This document shows positions 35,393 to 44,294 of a stretch of DNA of 64,000 bases, in pieces; the stretch's first letter is position 1, and each line of letters opens with the position of its first letter. The notes under the pieces were generated by a model. That model saw only the letters and a program-made list of their open reading frames with translations. It did not search any database and was not told where the DNA came from. Position numbers and translations under genes: made by a program. This DNA comes from Streptomyces lanatus (GTDB taxonomy: Bacteria > Actinomycetota > Actinomycetes > Streptomycetales > Streptomycetaceae), in NCBI RefSeq assembly GCF_014655715.1, contig NZ_BNBM01000002.1, positions 62,001 through 126,000 of the forward strand. Reading direction: 5' to 3'.

Positions 35393-36370
35393 TCAGGTGC
35401 ACCACCACAGGAACCGATTGCACGTCTCCGACGGCGAAGGATCCGGCGTCGGGTCCGAGGTGGTCGGTTCCGTCGTGGGGGTCGGGTCCTCGGCGGAGGT
35501 GGGGGCGGGGGCCGGGTTCGAGGTGGAGGTGCCGGAGCCGCCGCCCGTCGTTCCGGACTGGGGGTCCTTGGACGGGCTCTCGTCCTTGTCCTCGTCCTTC
35601 TTCTCGTCCTTGCCCTTGGCGGACTTGGAGGCCGAGGGGGACGCTGAGGGATCCTTCGACGACTCGTCGGGGTCGGTCCGGGTGGCGCCGTCCGTGGCGT
35701 CCGGCGACGGTGAGACCTCCGCCTCCGCCGCGCCCTCGGCCGACTCGTCCCCGGCCGCGGCCGGCGTGGGGTTCTTGCCCGGGGCGTCCAGGCCGAGTTC
35801 GGCGAGGCTCAGGCCACCGGCGGCCAGGACGAAGCCGGCCGCTATCAGCAGGGTCCGGCGACGGCGGCGCCGATGCGCGGCGGCCTTGCGATCGCGGCGG
35901 CTGGCGCCGCCCGACTCGCCCTCCTCGTCCGGGTCGTCGTCGTACTCGTCCTCGTACTCGTACTCGTACTCGGCCTGATCGTCGCGCTCGTCGTGACCGC
36001 GCCTGCGGCCACGCCGCTGCGCCGCCCGCCGCGCGGCCCGTCCACCAACCGGCGCGACCGACGCGACCTCGGCCACCTCACCGGTGTCCGTGCCCGCGGC
36101 CTCTCCGGAGTGACCGGCGTCGACATAGCGGTCGCTGTACTCGCCACCGCCGTACTGCCCCGCGCCGCCCCCGTACTGCCCGTCGTACGCGACGTACGAG
36201 CCCTGGCCGCCCACAGCCCCCGCAGGCGCCTGTACGGCCCGCTCGGCCAGCTGCGGGTACGCCTCGTCCGGCGCGCCCGCGTGCACGCGCAGCTCTTCGA
36301 TCGCGGCACCGCACCCCGGGCAGGCGAGGGCGCCGTTGAGGTGCCTGCGGCACGGGTGGCAGTAGTCCAT
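35393..36370 (-). CDS. SCO2400-family zinc-ribbon, single-pass membrane protein
   Basis: 325-aa protein. The N-terminus has a four-cysteine zinc ribbon (Cys4, Cys7, Cys17, Cys20 in DYCHPCRR and LACPGCG). Next is a Gly/Tyr/acid-rich segment, an Arg-rich stretch before one TM helix (about 172-190), and a long Ser/Thr/Pro/Lys/Glu-rich extracytoplasmic tail that ends RFLWWCT. The layout suggests a cytosolic sensor or adaptor tied to the cell wall side, like an anti-sigma factor or DUF-type scaffold, but no function is known. The low-complexity middle produces many overlapping spurious frames. Confidence 0.8.
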   Translation of the reverse strand: MDYCHPCRRHLNGALACPGCGAAIEELRVHAGAPDEAYPQLAERAVQAPAGAVGGQGSYVAYDGQYGGGAGQYGGGEYSDRYVDAGHSGEAAGTDTGEVAEVASVAPVGGRAARRAAQRRGRRRGHDERDDQAEYEYEYEDEYDDDPDEEGESGGASRRDRKAAAHRRRRRRTLLIAAGFVLAAGGLSLAELGLDAPGKNPTPAAAGDESAEGAAEAEVSPSPDATDGATRTDPDESSKDPSASPSASKSAKGKDEKKDEDKDESPSKDPQSGTTGGGSGTSTSNPAPAPTSAEDPTPTTEPTTSDPTPDPSPSETCNRFLWWCT

Positions 36371-36592
36371 GACGCGGGAAGACTAGGGAACCGACCCATA
36401 CCTTTCCTAGCGGCTGCTGTGAAGGTTGTGTGCGGAACTGGCCTTTCCGGTTTGGTCGGTGGGGGTCAAGTCCGACCATTCGGCGCGATCCTCCGCGCCG
36501 GGTCCGTATGACAGCCCGTACGACAACATCACGCGGCCCGCCGCACGTACGCCGCGCGACGGGCCGCGTCGGCCCAAGTGCCCAGGTCCGGC

Positions 36593-37633
36593 CTATGTTT
36601 GCTTGCGCGCCGTCATCGCCCGCTGGATCAGGATGAACGCGCACAGCAGCACACCCGTGGCGATCTTCGTCCACCAGGAGCTGAGCGTGCCCTCGAACTG
36701 GATGATGCTCTTGATCAGGCCCAGCACGAGGACGCCGAACAGGGTGCCCAGGACGTAACCGGAGCCGCCCGTCAGCAGCGTGCCGCCGATGACGACCGCG
36801 GCGATCGCGTCGAGTTCCATGCCGACGGCGTGCAGCGGGTCACCGGCCTGGATGTACAGCATGAACAGCAGGCCGGCCAGCGCCGAGCAGAAGCCGCTCA
36901 CCGTGTACACGGCGATCTTGGTGCCGCCCAGCGGAAGCCCCATCAGCAGCGCGGATTGCTCGTTGCCGCCGATGGCGTACACCCGGCGGCCGAAGCGCGT
37001 GTAGTGGAGGATGTAGAAGGCGGCGGCGACGACGACCAGGGCGACGAGGGCGCCGATCGACAGCTCCCCCAGTCCGAGCGACACCCGGGTCTGGGCCATG
37101 CTGCTCACCGTGGAGTCGCTGATGGAGATGGACTCCTTGCTGATGACCAGGCACAGGCCCCGGAAGAGGAAGAGGCCGGCGAGGGTCACGATGAACGGCT
37201 GGATCTCGAAGTTGTGGATCACATAGCCCATGAGGAAGCCGCCGAACGCGCCCACGCCCAGGGCGAGCGGGATGACCAGCAGCAGCGGCAGGCCCTGCCG
37301 CTCCACCAGCCACGCCGTGAACATGGTGGTGAAGCCGATCAGCGAGCCGACGGACAGGTCGATGCCGCCGGACATGATGACGAAGGTGGCGCCGACGGCG
37401 GCGACCAGCAGATAGCCGTTGTCGATGAACAGGTTGAGGAAGACCTGCGGTTCGCCGAAACCGTAGTTCTGGTAGCGGCTGAGACCGCCGATGTACATCG
37501 CGAGGAACAGGCCGGCCGTGACCAGGACGGGCAGCCGCCGGTCGCCGAGCAGACGCGCGGCCGCGGACGCCTGTGCCGGCTTGGACGCCGTACGGCCTCT
37601 CGCTGCCGCAGGGGTCTTGGTGGTCGCGCTCAT
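36593..37633 (-). CDS. yjfF: Sugar ABC transporter permease, YjfF-like
   Basis: 346-aa inner-membrane permease of the ribose/galactofuranose branch (BPD_transp_2 fold) with about 8-9 TM helices. [13 protein letters not shown] and the coupling region YAIGGNEQSALLMG are diagnostic. Its ATG overlaps the stop of the upstream permease by 4 nt (ATGA at 37630-37633), so the start at 37633 is firm. Last gene of an operon: binding protein, ATPase, permease, permease. In E. coli YtfQRT-YjfF imports galactofuranose; here arabinofuranose or another pentose is equally likely given the GH43 genes downstream. Confidence 0.9.
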   Translation of the reverse strand: MSATTKTPAAARGRTASKPAQASAAARLLGDRRLPVLVTAGLFLAMYIGGLSRYQNYGFGEPQVFLNLFIDNGYLLVAAVGATFVIMSGGIDLSVGSLIGFTTMFTAWLVERQGLPLLLVIPLALGVGAFGGFLMGYVIHNFEIQPFIVTLAGLFLFRGLCLVISKESISISDSTVSSMAQTRVSLGLGELSIGALVALVVVAAAFYILHYTRFGRRVYAIGGNEQSALLMGLPLGGTKIAVYTVSGFCSALAGLLFMLYIQAGDPLHAVGMELDAIAAVVIGGTLLTGGSGYVLGTLFGVLVLGLIKSIIQFEGTLSSWWTKIATGVLLCAFILIQRAMTARKQT

Positions 37634-38730
37634 CGCGACACCTCCATCTTCGGGGCGGCGTCGGCCGGGGTGGTGGGCTCCGCCGGGGCGGTGGTCCGGG
37701 CGCGTCCCTTCGCGCCGAGGACCTTGGCCCGGAACTTCGGGGACTGCAGCAGGCAGACGACGATGACGACGGCGGCCTTGAAGACCAGGTTGGTCTGGGT
37801 GGGTACGCCGATGGTGTAGATCGTGGTGGTCAGGGTCTGGATGACGAGGGCGCCGATCACGGTGCCGCCGATGGAGAACCGGCCGCCGAGCAGCGAGGTG
37901 CCGCCGATGACGACCGCGAGGATCGCGTCCAGTTCGATCCACAGGCCGGCGTTGTTGCCGTCCGCGGCCGAGGTGTTGGAGCTGATCATCAGGCCGGCGA
38001 TGCCCGCGCACAGAGCGCAGAACATGTACACCATGATCTTGATGCGCCGGGAGCGGATGCCGACCAGGCGGCTGGCCTCGGCGTTGCCGCCGACCGACTC
38101 GACGAGCAGGCCGAGCGCCGTACGGCGGGTCAGGGCCACGGTGACGGCCACGACGGCGGCGACGATGAAGATGGAGAAGGGCAGGGTCAGCCAGTAGCCG
38201 CCGCCGATGAGCTTGTACGGCTCGCTGTTGATGGTGATGATCTGGCCGTCGGTGATCAGCTGGGCGACACCGCGTCCGGCGACCATGATGATGAGGGTCG
38301 CGATAATGGGCTGGATGCCCATCCGGGCGACCAGGAAGCCGTTCCACAGGCCGCAGACCACGGCCGCCACCAGGCCGATGCCCATGGCGAGGAAGACCCC
38401 CGCCAGCGCGTTCTGGTCGGCCTGGTCGCTGATGTACGAACAGGTCAGGGCGCCGGTGATGGCGACCACGGCGCCGACGGAGAGGTCGATGCCGCCGGTG
38501 GCGATGACCAGGGTCATGCCGACCGCCACCAGGATCAGCGGCGAGCCGAACAGCACGATCGAGACGAGGTTGCCGTAGAGGTGGCCGTCGGTCATCCGGA
38601 TCGCGAAGAAGTCGGGTGTGAAGGGAACGTTGACGAGCAGCAGGGCGATCAGGACCGCGACCGGCCAGAACAGGTGGTGGTGCGTCAGTGCTCGCCAGCG
38701 GGAGGGGGTGGTCACTGCCGGGGTACTCAC
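37630..38730 (-). CDS. Sugar ABC transporter permease, YtfT/RbsC-like
   Basis: 366-aa partner permease with GGIDLSVGAVVAITGAL and ESVGGNAEASRLVGI. About 9 TM helices, ending in a Lys/Arg- and Pro-rich cytoplasmic tail. It overlaps its neighbours by 4 nt at both ends, so it is translationally coupled to the ATPase upstream and the YjfF-like permease downstream, consistent with a heterodimeric membrane channel. Confidence 0.92.
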   Translation of the reverse strand: MSTPAVTTPSRWRALTHHHLFWPVAVLIALLLVNVPFTPDFFAIRMTDGHLYGNLVSIVLFGSPLILVAVGMTLVIATGGIDLSVGAVVAITGALTCSYISDQADQNALAGVFLAMGIGLVAAVVCGLWNGFLVARMGIQPIIATLIIMVAGRGVAQLITDGQIITINSEPYKLIGGGYWLTLPFSIFIVAAVVAVTVALTRRTALGLLVESVGGNAEASRLVGIRSRRIKIMVYMFCALCAGIAGLMISSNTSAADGNNAGLWIELDAILAVVIGGTSLLGGRFSIGGTVIGALVIQTLTTTIYTIGVPTQTNLVFKAAVVIVVCLLQSPKFRAKVLGAKGRARTTAPAEPTTPADAAPKMEVSR

Positions 38731-40265
38731 TGGTGCTCTCCGCTCGCGATGGTCTCCAGGATCTTGCTGGTGGTGATCTCCGGCCCGTTGGTCAGCTGTG
38801 CCACGAGCTTGCGGTCGCGCAGCACTCCGATGGTGTGGCTGAGCCGGAGCACCTCCTCCAGTTCGGCCGCGATGTACAGCACGGACATGCCGTCCTCGGA
38901 GAGGGAGACCACGAGCTTCTGGATCTCGGCCTTGGCGCCGACGTCGATGCCGCGCGTGGGCTCGTCAAGGATCAGCAGTTTCGGCTGGGTGATCAGCCAG
39001 CGGGCGAGCAGCACCTTCTGCTGGTTGCCGCCGCTCAGCTGGCCGACGCGGGCCTCGGGGTTGGCGGGGCGGATGTCGAGGGCCTTGATGTACTTGGCGA
39101 CGAGTTCGTCGCGCTGGGAGGCCGGGATGGGCCGGGTCCAGCCGCGGGACGCCTGGAGGGCGAGGATGATGTTCTCGCGCACCGTGAGGTCGGGGACGAG
39201 GCCCTCGGTCTTGCGGTTCTCCGAGCAGAACGCGACACCGGCGCCGATGGCGTCGTTGGGGGCGCTCATCGAGACCTGCTTGCCGGCGACGGTCACCTTG
39301 CCGCTGTCGGGCTGGTCGGCGCCGAACAGCAGCCGGGCCAGTTCGGTGCGGCCGGAGCCGAGCAGTCCGGCGAGGCCGAGCACCTCGCCCTTCTTGATCT
39401 CCAGGTCGAAGGGGGCGATACCGCCGGTGCGGCCGAGGCCCTCGGCCTTGACGAGCGTCTCGCCGACGTCGGAGCGCAGCTGGTGCTCGTGCAGCTCCTC
39501 CAGCTGGTCCAGGGCCTTGCCGATCATCAGCTCGATCAGCCCGACCTGGTCGAGGTCGGCCACCATGTGCTCGCCGACCAGGGTGCCGTTGCGCAGCACG
39601 GTCATGCGGTCGCAGATCTCGTAGATCTGGTCGAGGAAGTGCGACACGAAGAGGATCGCGACGCCCTCGTCCCGCAGCCGCCGCATCAGGCGGAACAGTT
39701 CGAGGACCTCGTCGCGGTCGAGGCTGGAGGTGGGCTCGTCCAGGACGAGCACCTTGGTGCCGGAGCCCTCGCCGTCGCTGTCGCCGTGGCCCACCGACCG
39801 TACGATCGCGACCAGTTGCTGCACGGCCAGCGGGTACGAGGACAGCGGTGCCGTCACGTCGATGTCGAGGCCGAGGCGGTCGACCATCTCCGCGGCCTGC
39901 TTGCGGATCTGCTTCCACTGGATGCGGCCCGCGCGGGTGGGTTCACGGCCGATGAAGATGTTCTCCGCCACCGAGAGGTTGGGGCAGAGGTTGACCTCCT
40001 GGTAGACCGTGCTGACGCCGGCGTGCTGCGCCTCCAGCGGGCTGCCGATCCGTACGGCCTTGCCATCGAGGGTGATCGTGCCGCCGTCCAGGGAATGGAC
40101 CCCGGTCAGCACCTTGATGAGGGTGGACTTCCCGGCCCCGTTCTCGCCCATGAGGGCGTGGATCTCGCCGGGGAAGAGCCGGAAGTCGACGCCCGACAGA
40201 GCCCGTACCCCCGGAAATTCTTTGACTATGCCCGTCATCTCCAGGACGGGCCGCGGCTCTGCCAT
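38727..40265 (-). CDS. Sugar ABC transporter ATPase, duplicated (YtfR/RbsA-like)
   Basis: 512-aa ATPase with two nucleotide-binding halves. The first has Walker [10 protein letters not shown] (40-48) and Walker B VLVLDEPTSSLD, but a degenerate signature (YPLAVQQLVAI). The second has a degenerate Walker A (GLLGSGRTE) and a good LSGGNQQKV signature with [14 protein letters not shown]. This is the normal asymmetry of RbsA/YtfR proteins. Its stop overlaps the next permease start (ATGA). Confidence 0.94.
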   Translation of the reverse strand: MAEPRPVLEMTGIVKEFPGVRALSGVDFRLFPGEIHALMGENGAGKSTLIKVLTGVHSLDGGTITLDGKAVRIGSPLEAQHAGVSTVYQEVNLCPNLSVAENIFIGREPTRAGRIQWKQIRKQAAEMVDRLGLDIDVTAPLSSYPLAVQQLVAIVRSVGHGDSDGEGSGTKVLVLDEPTSSLDRDEVLELFRLMRRLRDEGVAILFVSHFLDQIYEICDRMTVLRNGTLVGEHMVADLDQVGLIELMIGKALDQLEELHEHQLRSDVGETLVKAEGLGRTGGIAPFDLEIKKGEVLGLAGLLGSGRTELARLLFGADQPDSGKVTVAGKQVSMSAPNDAIGAGVAFCSENRKTEGLVPDLTVRENIILALQASRGWTRPIPASQRDELVAKYIKALDIRPANPEARVGQLSGGNQQKVLLARWLITQPKLLILDEPTRGIDVGAKAEIQKLVVSLSEDGMSVLYIAAELEEVLRLSHTIGVLRDRKLVAQLTNGPEITTSKILETIASGEHQ

Positions 40266-40297
40266 GGCAGCGCTCCTCTTGAAATGCGTTCAGGCCC

Positions 40298-40348
40298 GCA
40301 GGGAGCCTTCCGGGCCGGATGGTCGCCGGTCGGCCGGAGGCTCCCTGC
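40298..40348 (-). terminator. Intercistronic stem-loop between binding-protein and ATPase genes
   Basis: GCAGGGAGCCTTCCGG (40298-40313) pairs with CCGGAGGCTCCCTGC (40334-40348), 15 bp with one bulged base. It lies in the 99-nt gap after the binding-protein gene on the minus strand. It probably attenuates or protects the transcript, so that the binding protein is made in excess over the membrane complex. Confidence 0.65.
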
Positions 40349-40364
40349 CGGTGGGTGCGGTCGG

Positions 40365-41366
40365 TCAGTACTTACGGGTGGGGAGCGCGTCCTTGGCCTG
40401 GTCCTGCATGAAGTCGCTCTCCTCGGTCTTGATCCAGCGCTCGACCTTGCCGCCCTCGTGGACCGTCTTCACGACCTCCATCAGCTGGGGGCCGAGCAGC
40501 GGGTTGCACTCGACGATCGCGTTGATCTTGCCTTCGGACATGGCGACGAAGCCGTCCTTCACACCGTCGACCGTGACGATGAGGATGTCCTTGCCGGGCT
40601 TCTTGCCGGCCGCCTCGATGGCCTGGATGGCGCCGAGACCCATGTCGTCGTTGTGCGCGAACAGCACGTCGATGTCCGGGTTGGACTGCAGGAAGGCCTG
40701 CATGACCTGCTTGCCGCCGGCGCGGGTGAAGTCACCGGTCTGGCTGGCGACGATCTCCCAGTCGTCCTTGTGCTCGGCGTCCATGACCTCCTTGAAGCCC
40801 TTGGCGCGCTCGATCGCGGGGGCGGCACCGGTGGTGCCCTCCAGCTGGGCGATCTTCACCTTGCCCTTGTGGCCGGCCTGCTCCAGAACCTTCTCCAGGA
40901 TCTTGGCGGCGCGGCGGCCCTCGTCGGTGAAGTCGGAGCCGACCAGGGTGACGAACAGGGACTCGTCGCTGTCGACGGACCGGTCGGTCAGGACGACCGG
41001 GATCTTCGCGGCCTGGGCCTCCTTGAGCACGGCGTCCCAGCCGGTGACGACGACCGGCGAGAAGGCGATGACGTCCACCTTCTGCGCGATGAAGCTGCGG
41101 ATCGCGGAGATCTGGTTCTCCGGCTTCTGCTGCGCGTCGGAGAACTGCAGCTTGAAGCCCGCCTCCTTGGCGGACGCCTTCACCGAGTCGGTGTTGGCGG
41201 TGCGCCAGCCGCTCTCGGAGCCGACCTGGGCGAAGCCGAGGGTGATCGCCTTGCTGCCGCCACCGGAGGAATCGGAGGAGGAGCCGTCCTCCTTGGCGCA
41301 GGCCGCCAGACCGGCCGTGGCCGCCACGCCGACCGCCGCAGTGAGGAAGTTCCGTCTGTTGAGCAT
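40365..41366 (-). CDS. Sugar ABC transporter substrate-binding lipoprotein, YtfQ-like
   Basis: 333-aa periplasmic-binding-protein type I (ribose/galactofuranose class). The N-terminus MLNRRNFLTAAVG carries a twin-Arg motif and the lipobox is LAAC with Cys23, so it is probably a Tat-exported lipoprotein. Ligand-binding regions include GFAQVGSESGWR, VVLTDRSVD and FAHNDDMGLGA. The start at 41366 is set by AAAGGAG just upstream; the longer in-frame form to 41462 is not supported. First gene of the importer operon; a TTCGAA-type site lies 98 bp upstream. Confidence 0.93.
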   Translation of the reverse strand: MLNRRNFLTAAVGVAATAGLAACAKEDGSSSDSSGGGSKAITLGFAQVGSESGWRTANTDSVKASAKEAGFKLQFSDAQQKPENQISAIRSFIAQKVDVIAFSPVVVTGWDAVLKEAQAAKIPVVLTDRSVDSDESLFVTLVGSDFTDEGRRAAKILEKVLEQAGHKGKVKIAQLEGTTGAAPAIERAKGFKEVMDAEHKDDWEIVASQTGDFTRAGGKQVMQAFLQSNPDIDVLFAHNDDMGLGAIQAIEAAGKKPGKDILIVTVDGVKDGFVAMSEGKINAIVECNPLLGPQLMEVVKTVHEGGKVERWIKTEESDFMQDQAKDALPTRKY

Positions 41367-41463
41367 GTTCTTCTCCTTTGAAGAGCCGGCCCGGGGATGG
41401 ACCGCTGGCACTCGTTTGGTACTCGTGGGGACCGGCCGCACTGCGTCCAGCCTGTCGATCATT

Positions 41464-41479
41464 GTTCGAAATATCGGTC
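41464..41479. promoter_or_regulatory. Candidate sugar-island operator, site 1
   Basis: GTTCGAAATATCGGTC, upstream of the binding-protein operon. It shares CGAAATATCG with site 3 (45575) and the half-site with site 2 (43070). The left half matches the deduced palindrome GTTCGANATNTCGAAC perfectly. Confidence 0.55.
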
Positions 41480-41521
41480 ACGCTCGTCACGAAGGACGAA
41501 AGGCGACCGGGTGGTGCGGCG

Positions 41522-42568
41522 TCAGCCGGGAGCGGCTCCCGGTAGAGGCAGATACGGGAACGTGCTTGCGCGGACGACGAGTTGGGGTTCGATCGAGACC
41601 TGGGACGTCCCGGAGGGGGTACGGCCCTCGATCAGGTCCAGCAGCAGGGCGATGCTTCGCTTGCCCACCGTCGCGAAGTCCTGCCGGACGGTGGTGAGCG
41701 GCGGGGCGAAGAACTCCGACTCCGGGATGTCGTCGAAGCCGGCCACCGCGACGTCCTGGGGAGTACGTACGCCCGCCTCGCGCAGCGCCCGCAACACCCC
41801 CAGTGCCATCTGGTCGTTGGCCACGAAGACGGCGGTCAGGCCGCGTCCCACCCAGCCCGCCAGTTCCTGGCCGGCCCGGTAGCCCGACAGCGGGCTCCAG
41901 TCCCCCCGCAGCAGCATCGGTGGTTCCACGTCCGCCGCTTCGAGGGTCGCCCGCCAGCCGTCGACCCGGTCCACCGCCTCCTGCCAGTCCTCGGGCCCGG
42001 CGAGATGCCAGACCCTGCGGTGGCCGGCGGCGAGCAGATGGCCGGTGGCCAGCCGTGCGCCCAGATTCTGATCCACGTTGACGCTGGGGACCTCGGCGCC
42101 CGAGCCGGTGCCCACGGCCACCACCGGGAACGGGTGGCGGAGTTCGGCGAGGGCCTCGACCGCCGACCGCTGCGGGGCGATGGCGATGACCCCCTCCACT
42201 CCGCCCTCGCTGAGGCGGTCCAGGGCCTCGGACAGCGTCTCCATCGTCAGCCTGCGCAGACTGACCGTCGAGACCAGATAGCCCTCGGCACGCGCCGCCT
42301 CCTCCAGCGCGAACAACGTACTGGCCGGGCCGTAGAGCGTGGTGTTGGAGGCGACCACACCCAGGGTCCGGGTGCGCCGGGTGGCCAGGGCCCGTGCGGA
42401 GAAGTTACGGCGGTAGCCCATCTCCTCGATCGCGCGCAGCACCCTGGCCCGTGTCTCGTCCCGCACATTGGGGTGGTCCCCCAGCACTCGGGACACGGTC
42501 TGGTGGGACACGCCGGCCTGGCGTGCCACGTCCGCCATGGTGGGCGGCCGGAGCTGCGAGTGGGTCAC
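41522..42568 (-). CDS. LacI family transcriptional regulator
   Basis: 348-aa repressor. HTH and hinge at about 8-60 (TMADVARQAGVSHQTVSRVL, then YRRNFSARALATRRT), followed by a sugar-binding domain. GTG start at 42568 is fixed by AAGGAGGT 6 nt upstream. It lies between the importer operon (same strand, downstream) and the divergent dehydratase gene, so it is the natural local regulator of the sugar island. A lac-type palindrome (42770-42787) lies upstream of its own gene. Confidence 0.94.
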   Translation of the reverse strand: MTHSQLRPPTMADVARQAGVSHQTVSRVLGDHPNVRDETRARVLRAIEEMGYRRNFSARALATRRTRTLGVVASNTTLYGPASTLFALEEAARAEGYLVSTVSLRRLTMETLSEALDRLSEGGVEGVIAIAPQRSAVEALAELRHPFPVVAVGTGSGAEVPSVNVDQNLGARLATGHLLAAGHRRVWHLAGPEDWQEAVDRVDGWRATLEAADVEPPMLLRGDWSPLSGYRAGQELAGWVGRGLTAVFVANDQMALGVLRALREAGVRTPQDVAVAGFDDIPESEFFAPPLTTVRQDFATVGKRSIALLLDLIEGRTPSGTSQVSIEPQLVVRASTFPYLPLPGAAPG

Positions 42569-42769
42569 GGCCGCACCTCCTTGGCGGTCGTCTGCCGATA
42601 AAACCTGCGCCGAAGGCCGACGGTTCGGCGCCGGCGGCGTCATGCCGGTGTTCCGGAAGGACCAACGGCACTGGACGGAAAGGCGAGTTGGAGCACTGCT
42701 GACACGACGCTCATACCTCCTTGGATGCCGCCGGGGCCGACTCGTGGCCGACTGGTGAATGCGGACGTC

Positions 42770-42787
42770 ATTGTGAGCGCTAACAAT
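42770..42787. promoter_or_regulatory. LacI-family operator, ATTGTGAGCGCTAACAAT
   Basis: An 18-bp palindrome with a single mismatched pair (G42775/A42782) centred on AGCGCT. It closely resembles lac operator sequences and typical LacI-family sites. It lies about 200 bp upstream of the LacI-type gene and 320 bp upstream of the dehydratase gene. Confidence 0.7.
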
Positions 42788-43057
42788 TCACGGCGGTCAA
42801 GAGGGCTGCGTCAGTGAAGTCGTCACGGTTGAATAACGCGACGAGCGGCGGGGGTTGGGGGACCCAGGGCGTTCTGCCTGGTCAGGAGCGCCCCGAGGGC
42901 CACCGGGGGAGGCACGCGCACACCCTCGAAGACCCCGGCGACCCTCGTGGCGCACCCCGTCGCATCCTCCCCGTCGGCCACCTGGGCCGCCGCATTGAAA
43001 CCGTTGTTTGTAGACCCATTGACACTCGCACCGGGCCGTCCTTACTGTCGCGACAGC

Positions 43058-43085
43058 ATTTCGAACGAGTGCCGAGATTTCGAAC
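43058..43085. promoter_or_regulatory. Candidate sugar-island operator, site 2 (tandem)
   Basis: Two direct ATTTCGAAC copies at 43058-43066 and 43077-43085, 19 bp apart and so on nearly the same helix face. The second is in TGCCGAGATTTCGAAC (43070-43085), which matches site 3 at 12 of 16 positions. They lie 25-52 bp upstream of the dehydratase start, in the promoter zone. Confidence 0.5.
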
Positions 43086-43109
43086 AAGCCGAAGAGGACA
43101 GGGAGTACC

Positions 43110-44273
43110 GTGCGCATCACGGGAATCAGCACACACGTGGTCGGAACGCCGTGGCGAAACCTGACCTACGTCCAGGTGCACACCGACGAGGGACTCACCG
43201 GCGTCGGCGAGACCCGCATGCTGGGCCACACCGACGCGCTGCTCGGCTATCTGCACGAGGCGAAGACCAACCACATTCTCGGCTCCGATCCGTTCGCTGT
43301 CGAGGATCTCGTCAAGCGGATGAAGTACGGCGACTACGGGCGGGCCGGCGAGATCGTGATGTCCGGCATCGCCGTGATCGAGATGGCCTGCTGGGACATC
43401 AAGGGCAAGGCGCTCGGCGTGCCGGTCTGGCAGCTGCTCGGCGGCAAGGTCACCGACAAGGTCAAGGCGTACGCCAACGGCTGGTACACCACCGAGCGGA
43501 CGCCCGAGGCGTACCACAAGGCGGCCCAGAAGGTCATGGAGCGCGGCTACCGGGCGCTCAAGATCGACCCGTTCGGGACCGGCCACTTCGAGCTGGACCA
43601 CGAGCAGAGCCTCTACGCGGTCTCCCTGATCGAGGCCGTGCGCGACGCCATCGGCCCGGACGCCGAGCTGATGCTGGAGATGCACGGCCGGTTCTCCCCC
43701 GCCACCGCCGTCCGCCTGGCCAAGGAGCTGGCGCCCTTCAAGCCCGCGTGGCTGGAGGAGCCGGTGCCGCCGGAGAACCTGAAGGCGCTGGAGAAGGTCG
43801 CCGCCAAGGTCGACATGCCGGTCGCCACGGGTGAGCGCATCCACGACCGCATCGAGTTCCGGGAGCTCTTCGAGAGCCAGGCCGTGGACATCATCCAGCC
43901 GGACGTCGGCCACATCGGCGGTATCTGGGAGACCCGTAAGCTGGCCGCCACCGCCGAGACGCACTACATGCTGGTCGCGCCGCACAACGTGGGCGGGCCC
44001 GTGCTGACCTCCGCCTCCCTCCAGGTCGGCTTCACGGCCCCCAACTTCAAGATCCTTGAGCACTTCAACGACTTCGCGGACGCGGAGATCAAGAAGGTCA
44101 TCAAGGGCGCGCCCCAGGTGAACCCCGAGGACGGCTGCTTCCACCTCTCCCACGAGCCCGGTCTCGGTGTGGAGCTGGACGTCGACGCCGCCGCGGAGTT
44201 CCCGCAGCAGCAGGCCCGGTTCGACCTGTGGGCCGACGGCTGGGAGCAGCGCAAGCCCAAGGGCACCGAGTGA
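43110..44273 (+). CDS. Enolase-superfamily sugar-acid dehydratase (galactonate dehydratase-like)
   Basis: 387-aa Mg-dependent dehydratase of the mandelate racemase subgroup. Metal ligands by pattern are Glu190 (LMLEMHGR), Glu216 (WLEEPVPPEN) and Glu242 (TGERIHDR); His192 and His292 (VAPHNVGGP) are catalytic His candidates. ALKIDPFGTG (149-158) marks the second strand. The layout resembles D-galactonate and related aldonate dehydratases (an EMHGR motif like DgoD), which form 2-keto-3-deoxy acids. With the adjacent dehydrogenase it suggests oxidative catabolism of a pentose or hexose. GTG start with AGGGAG upstream. Confidence 0.88.
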   Translation: MRITGISTHVVGTPWRNLTYVQVHTDEGLTGVGETRMLGHTDALLGYLHEAKTNHILGSDPFAVEDLVKRMKYGDYGRAGEIVMSGIAVIEMACWDIKGKALGVPVWQLLGGKVTDKVKAYANGWYTTERTPEAYHKAAQKVMERGYRALKIDPFGTGHFELDHEQSLYAVSLIEAVRDAIGPDAELMLEMHGRFSPATAVRLAKELAPFKPAWLEEPVPPENLKALEKVAAKVDMPVATGERIHDRIEFRELFESQAVDIIQPDVGHIGGIWETRKLAATAETHYMLVAPHNVGGPVLTSASLQVGFTAPNFKILEHFNDFADAEIKKVIKGAPQVNPEDGCFHLSHEPGLGVELDVDAAAEFPQQQARFDLWADGWEQRKPKGTE

Positions 44274-44294
44274 GCGCCCACACCCACCCCGGCA

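Larger units (their letters stand above)
42569..43109. other. 541-bp divergent regulatory gap between lacI-type gene and dehydratase gene
   Basis: No convincing gene: the open frames here are short and lack ribosome-binding sites. The region holds a lac-type palindrome at 42770-42787 and two ATTTCGAAC sites (43058, 43077). The length, unusual for this window, suggests a complex promoter region; short T/A-rich stretches near 42783 and 43005 could be promoters. Confidence 0.6.

Noticed and set aside
35366..35400. Two CAGGTGCACC copies at the end of the SCO2400-like gene as a mobile-element duplication
   Set aside because: Only 10 bp, one copy in coding sequence, and no element between them.
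42595..42760. Small gene in the long gap between the LacI and dehydratase genes
   Set aside because: Open frames lack ribosome-binding sites and typical codon bias; the region is better read as regulatory.
43058..43085. Attachment-site-like direct repeats suggesting integration
   Set aside because: No integrase, tRNA or phage genes nearby; the repeats fit operator spacing and recur before other sugar genes.
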